Assembly: GCA_030456445.1 (NCBI GenBank)
Contig: JAKDNM010000010.1
Coordinates: 1 to 55,139, forward strand
Source of the DNA: Hyphomicrobiales bacterium
GTDB lineage: Bacteria > Pseudomonadota > Alphaproteobacteria > Rhizobiales > Rhizobiaceae
Length of the DNA: 55,139 bases
Direction of reading: 5' to 3'
The notes under the pieces are model-generated. The model saw nothing but the letters and a program-made list of their open reading frames with translations. It was not told where the DNA came from and searched no databases. Positions 52,678 through 55,139 of the stretch are shown piece by piece. Position 1 is the first letter of the stretch. Each line of letters opens with the position of its first letter. The translations under genes and the position numbers were made by a program.

Positions 52678-54149
52678 CATGCTGCCTCGTAGCGGCCTAC
52701 CTGCACCGGTCCGGCATGGCCGGACGTCTCCAGGAAGAAGCGGATAAGCAGGTTCTTCGATGCCAGCATACGATATTCCGCTGAGGCGCGCATGTCGGCG
52801 AGCGGGTGGAAGTCTTTTTCGTATTCCGCCAGCGCCGCATCGACGGTTTCTCGCGTCCATGGCTTGCCGGCAAGCGCGGCCTCGACCGCGTGTGCGCGCT
52901 TCGGCGTCGCCGCCATTCCGCCATAGGCGATGCGGATGGCCTCGACCTTGCCGGCTGCATCGAGCGTCAGGTTGAACGCGCCGAGCGTGGCGGTGATGTC
53001 TTCGTCGCGGCGCTTGGTGATCTTGTAGATCGCAAAGCGGCTGCCGGGAGCGGGCAGGGGAACGTGCACCGTCTCGACGAACTCGCCGGCCTGCCGGTCT
53101 TGCTTGCCGTAGTCGATGAAGAATTTTTCCAGCGGAATAGTGCGCCGCGCCTTGCCCTTGCGAAGTGTCAGCGTCGCGCCTAGCGCGATCAGCGGCGGCG
53201 GCGTGTCGCCGATCGGCGAGCCGTTGGCGATGTTGCCGCCAAGCGTGCCCATGTTGCGCACCTGCTCGCCGCCGATGCGGTCGATGAGATCGGCAAGCGC
53301 CGGGACGCGGCCGGCGAGCAGCTTGAACGCCTCAGTATAGGAGACGCCCGCGCCGATGGTGAGGACGCGATCCTTCTCGGACGTTCGGCGAAGCTCGTCC
53401 AGATGGCCGATGAAGACGACCGGCGCGATCTCGCGCATGAATTTCGTCACCCAAAGCCCGACATCGGTCGCGCCGGCGACGATCCGTGCTTTCGGCTCGG
53501 CGTTGAGAATATCGGCCAGATCGTCCACTGAAGCCGGCACGTAAAAACGTTTCGTATCCGTTTCGATCTCGACGCGGGTGCTGTCGCGCATGGCCTTCAG
53601 CCGCCTGGTGATTTCGGCGCGTTCGGTGGCCAGCGGATCGTTTCGTGCATCCGCGTAGGAAGAAACCGCATGGGCGGCGCGCACGATCGGCTCGTAGCCG
53701 GTGCAGCGGCACAGGTTGCCTTGCAGCGCCTTTTCGATGCGCTGCTCGGACGGGTTCGGCTCCTGCATCCACAGAGCATAGAGCGACATGACGAAGCCCG
53801 GCGTGCAGAAGCCGCATTGCGAGCCATGGAAGTCGACCAGCGCCTGCTGGACGGGATGCAGCTTGTCCGAAGTCGGCGCGAGATGCTCGACGGTGACGAC
53901 ATGGGTGCCGTCGAGCGAGCCCAAAAAGCGGATGCAGGAATTGACGCCCTCATAGACGAGGCCGTCCGGCGTCAGGCGGCCGACCAGCACCGTGCAAGCG
54001 CCGCAATCGCCTTCCGCGCAGCCTTCCTTGGTGCCGGTGAGCGAGCGGCGGAGCCTCAGGTAATCGAGCAGCATCTCGTCGGGCGCGACTTCAGCGAGGC
54101 TGACATCCTCGCCGTTCAGGATGAAGCGGATTTCGGAGCGGGTCTTCAT
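52677..54149 (-). CDS. xdhA: Xanthine dehydrogenase FeS/FAD subunit XdhA
   Basis: The 490-aa subunit combines two [2Fe-2S] clusters (GCAEGDCGACTVL with NSCIRF; CGFCTPGFV with CRCTGYEP, within residues 1-165) and a FAD domain (about 200-490, RIVAGATDVGLWVTK; NMGTLGGNIANGSPIGD). The ATG at 54149 follows GGGGAAG; it lies 2 bases after the hiuH stop, so hiuH-xdhA-xdhB-xdhC form one transcript. Confidence 0.94.
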   Translation of the reverse strand: MKTRSEIRFILNGEDVSLAEVAPDEMLLDYLRLRRSLTGTKEGCAEGDCGACTVLVGRLTPDGLVYEGVNSCIRFLGSLDGTHVVTVEHLAPTSDKLHPVQQALVDFHGSQCGFCTPGFVMSLYALWMQEPNPSEQRIEKALQGNLCRCTGYEPIVRAAHAVSSYADARNDPLATERAEITRRLKAMRDSTRVEIETDTKRFYVPASVDDLADILNAEPKARIVAGATDVGLWVTKFMREIAPVVFIGHLDELRRTSEKDRVLTIGAGVSYTEAFKLLAGRVPALADLIDRIGGEQVRNMGTLGGNIANGSPIGDTPPPLIALGATLTLRKGKARRTIPLEKFFIDYGKQDRQAGEFVETVHVPLPAPGSRFAIYKITKRRDEDITATLGAFNLTLDAAGKVEAIRIAYGGMAATPKRAHAVEAALAGKPWTRETVDAALAEYEKDFHPLADMRASAEYRMLASKNLLIRFFLETSGHAGPVQVGRYEAA

Positions 54150-54151
54150 CG

Positions 54152-54517
54152 TCAACTTCCCCGATAGGTCGAATAGCCGAAGGGCGATAAAAGCAGCGGC
54201 ACATGATAGTGGCCTGAGCCGGCCATGCCGAAGCGGATGGGTATAACGTCCAGGAAGGGCGGCTCGGCAAGCGCCAACCCCGTCGTCATGAGATAATTTC
54301 CGGCGGAAAAGACCAGTTCGTACTCACCGGCACGGAACGCATCGCCTTCGAGCAGCGGCCTGTCGCAGCGACCGTCCACATTGGTGACGGCGGAGGCAAG
54401 CTCGGTGCGGCGTTCGCCTTCGATACGGTAGAGCGTCACCGGCAGGCCCGCGGCGGGCCTGCCCAACGCCGTATCGAGCACATGCGTGGTCAGCCTGCCG
54501 GCACCGGCATTCGCCAT
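54152..54517 (-). CDS. hiuH: 5-hydroxyisourate hydrolase
   Basis: The 121-aa transthyretin-like enzyme hydrolyses 5-hydroxyisourate after urate oxidation. The opening [22 protein letters not shown], the Arg-containing [31 protein letters not shown] and the C-terminal YRGS are the family signatures. The ATG at 54517 follows GAGAGGAAAG; a longer frame is rejected. A urate oxidase is not in the window. Confidence 0.94.
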   Translation of the reverse strand: MANAGAGRLTTHVLDTALGRPAAGLPVTLYRIEGERRTELASAVTNVDGRCDRPLLEGDAFRAGEYELVFSAGNYLMTTGLALAEPPFLDVIPIRFGMAGSGHYHVPLLLSPFGYSTYRGS

Positions 54518-54687
54518 GGCCTTTCCTCTCCCATTGCCGTTCAGCGGCTTTCTTGCCGTCGATTGTGGATCACGATAGGCCAATGCATAGACGCTGGCGA
54601 AGAGGGCGGCCACAAAAAGACTTTCAAATTTTTCGAGGGAATGAACCCGTTCGCCTTTCGATTATCGTAAAGGAAAGAGGTGAGGTG

Positions 54688-55139
54688 ATGGCCGAACAGA
54701 AGAAAAGCGGCGGCCCGGCGCGCTATATACGCGACATGCGCGGCTATGGCGCCAATCCGCCGAATGCTGAATGGCCGGGCGGCGCGCATATCGCCGTCCA
54801 GTTCGTGCTGAACTACGAGGAAGGCGGCGAGAATTGCGTGCTGCACGGCGACGGCGCCTCCGAGGCTTTCCTTTCCGAGATCGTCGGCGCGGCGCAATGG
54901 CAAGGCCAGCGCCACTGGAACATGGAATCCATCTACGAATACGGTGCGCGCGCCGCCTTCTGGCGGCTCCATCGCCTGTTTACCGGTGCCGGGGTGCCGG
55001 TCACAATCTATGGCGTCGCCACCGCGCTCGCACGTTCGCCCAACCAGTTGGCGGCGATGCAGGAGGCCGGCTGGGAGATCGCCTCGCACGGCAATAAATG
55101 GGTCGAGTTCAAGGATGTCGCGCCGGAGGTGGAGCGCGC
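54688..55139 (+). CDS. puuE: PuuE-type allantoinase, partial
   Basis: The first 150 residues are present and the gene runs off the window. ARYIRDMRGYGANPPNAEWPGG, VQFVLNYEEGGENCVLHGD and WNMESIYEYGARAAFWRLHRLF match the polysaccharide-deacetylase-type allantoinase PuuE rather than the amidohydrolase type. It is divergent from hiuH over 170 bases. The ATG at 54688 follows an AGGAAAGAGGTGAGG stretch; a GTG lies just before it at 54685. Confidence 0.9.
   Translation, partial: MAEQKKSGGPARYIRDMRGYGANPPNAEWPGGAHIAVQFVLNYEEGGENCVLHGDGASEAFLSEIVGAAQWQGQRHWNMESIYEYGARAAFWRLHRLFTGAGVPVTIYGVATALARSPNQLAAMQEAGWEIASHGNKWVEFKDVAPEVER

Overview
The window is a 55 kb chromosome- or replicon-type segment from a high-GC alphaproteobacterium, most likely a Hyphomicrobiales soil bacterium of the Mesorhizobium/Aminobacter/Phyllobacteriaceae kind. 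The evidence is the gene content (phn C-P lyase operon with divergent phnF, rhizobial-type carnitine genes, xylose and mannitol genes, pcaIJF), the strong GGAGG ribosome sites, and a short palindromic repeat of a kind I associate with rhizobial genomes. It is dense with catabolic operons. I see no tRNA, rRNA, CRISPR, prophage or transposase. No stretch above 300 bases lacks a gene.

Region 1 (50-11721) is a complete carbon-phosphorus lyase operon on the minus strand: phnG-H-I-J-K-L, a hexapeptide acyltransferase, phnC-D-E, a 2H-phosphoesterase (DUF1045), phnM and phnN. The GntR-family regulator phnF is divergent. The phnF-phnG gap holds a near-perfect Pho box and a PhnF-like operator, so phosphate starvation and phosphonate-linked repression can be read directly from the DNA. 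A 140-nt imperfect inverted repeat closes the operon.

Region 2 (11937-25431) opens with an orphan branched-chain-amino-acid-type binding protein. A sigma-54 activator then lies divergent from an alcohol dehydrogenase plus five-gene sugar/polyol-type ABC importer operon. A textbook -24/-12 promoter and an upstream palindrome lie between them. The importer has two different ATPases with complementary losses of catalytic motifs, so the predicted dimer has one good and one degenerate ATP site. A ribbon-helix-helix protein, a glyoxalase-I-like protein, and a Tat-exported subunit plus a GMC flavoprotein follow.

Region 3 (25475-37023) holds a TetR gene with an operator palindrome facing a three-subunit molybdenum aldehyde oxidoreductase of PaoABC type, a membrane protein, xylulokinase, an exported purine-nucleoside-permease-family protein, a small His/Arg-rich exported protein, xylose isomerase and a mannitol-type dehydrogenase.

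Region 4 (37041-49455) has an IclR regulator with an operator facing pcaI-J-F, a vapBC toxin-antitoxin pair with its operator, and a carnitine/gamma-butyrobetaine island. In the island a GlxA/CdhR-like regulator is divergent from a beta-keto acid cleavage enzyme, carnitine dehydrogenase, acyl-CoA dehydrogenase, ADP-forming acyl-CoA synthetase, CaiD-like hydratase and an alpha/beta hydrolase. Together these can be read as gamma-butyrobetaine to L-carnitine to betainyl-CoA plus acetoacetate. The synthetase gene carries an in-frame 132-bp palindromic repeat that is translated into an interdomain linker.

Region 5 (49462-55139) is purine catabolism: xdhC, xdhB, xdhA and hydroxyisourate hydrolase on the minus strand, with a divergent puuE-type allantoinase that runs off the end. 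The best candidates for something undescribed are the asymmetric two-ATPase importer under sigma-54 control, the repeat-encoded peptide inside the acyl-CoA synthetase, and the gamma-butyrobetaine/carnitine operon with its unusual ADP-forming ligase.
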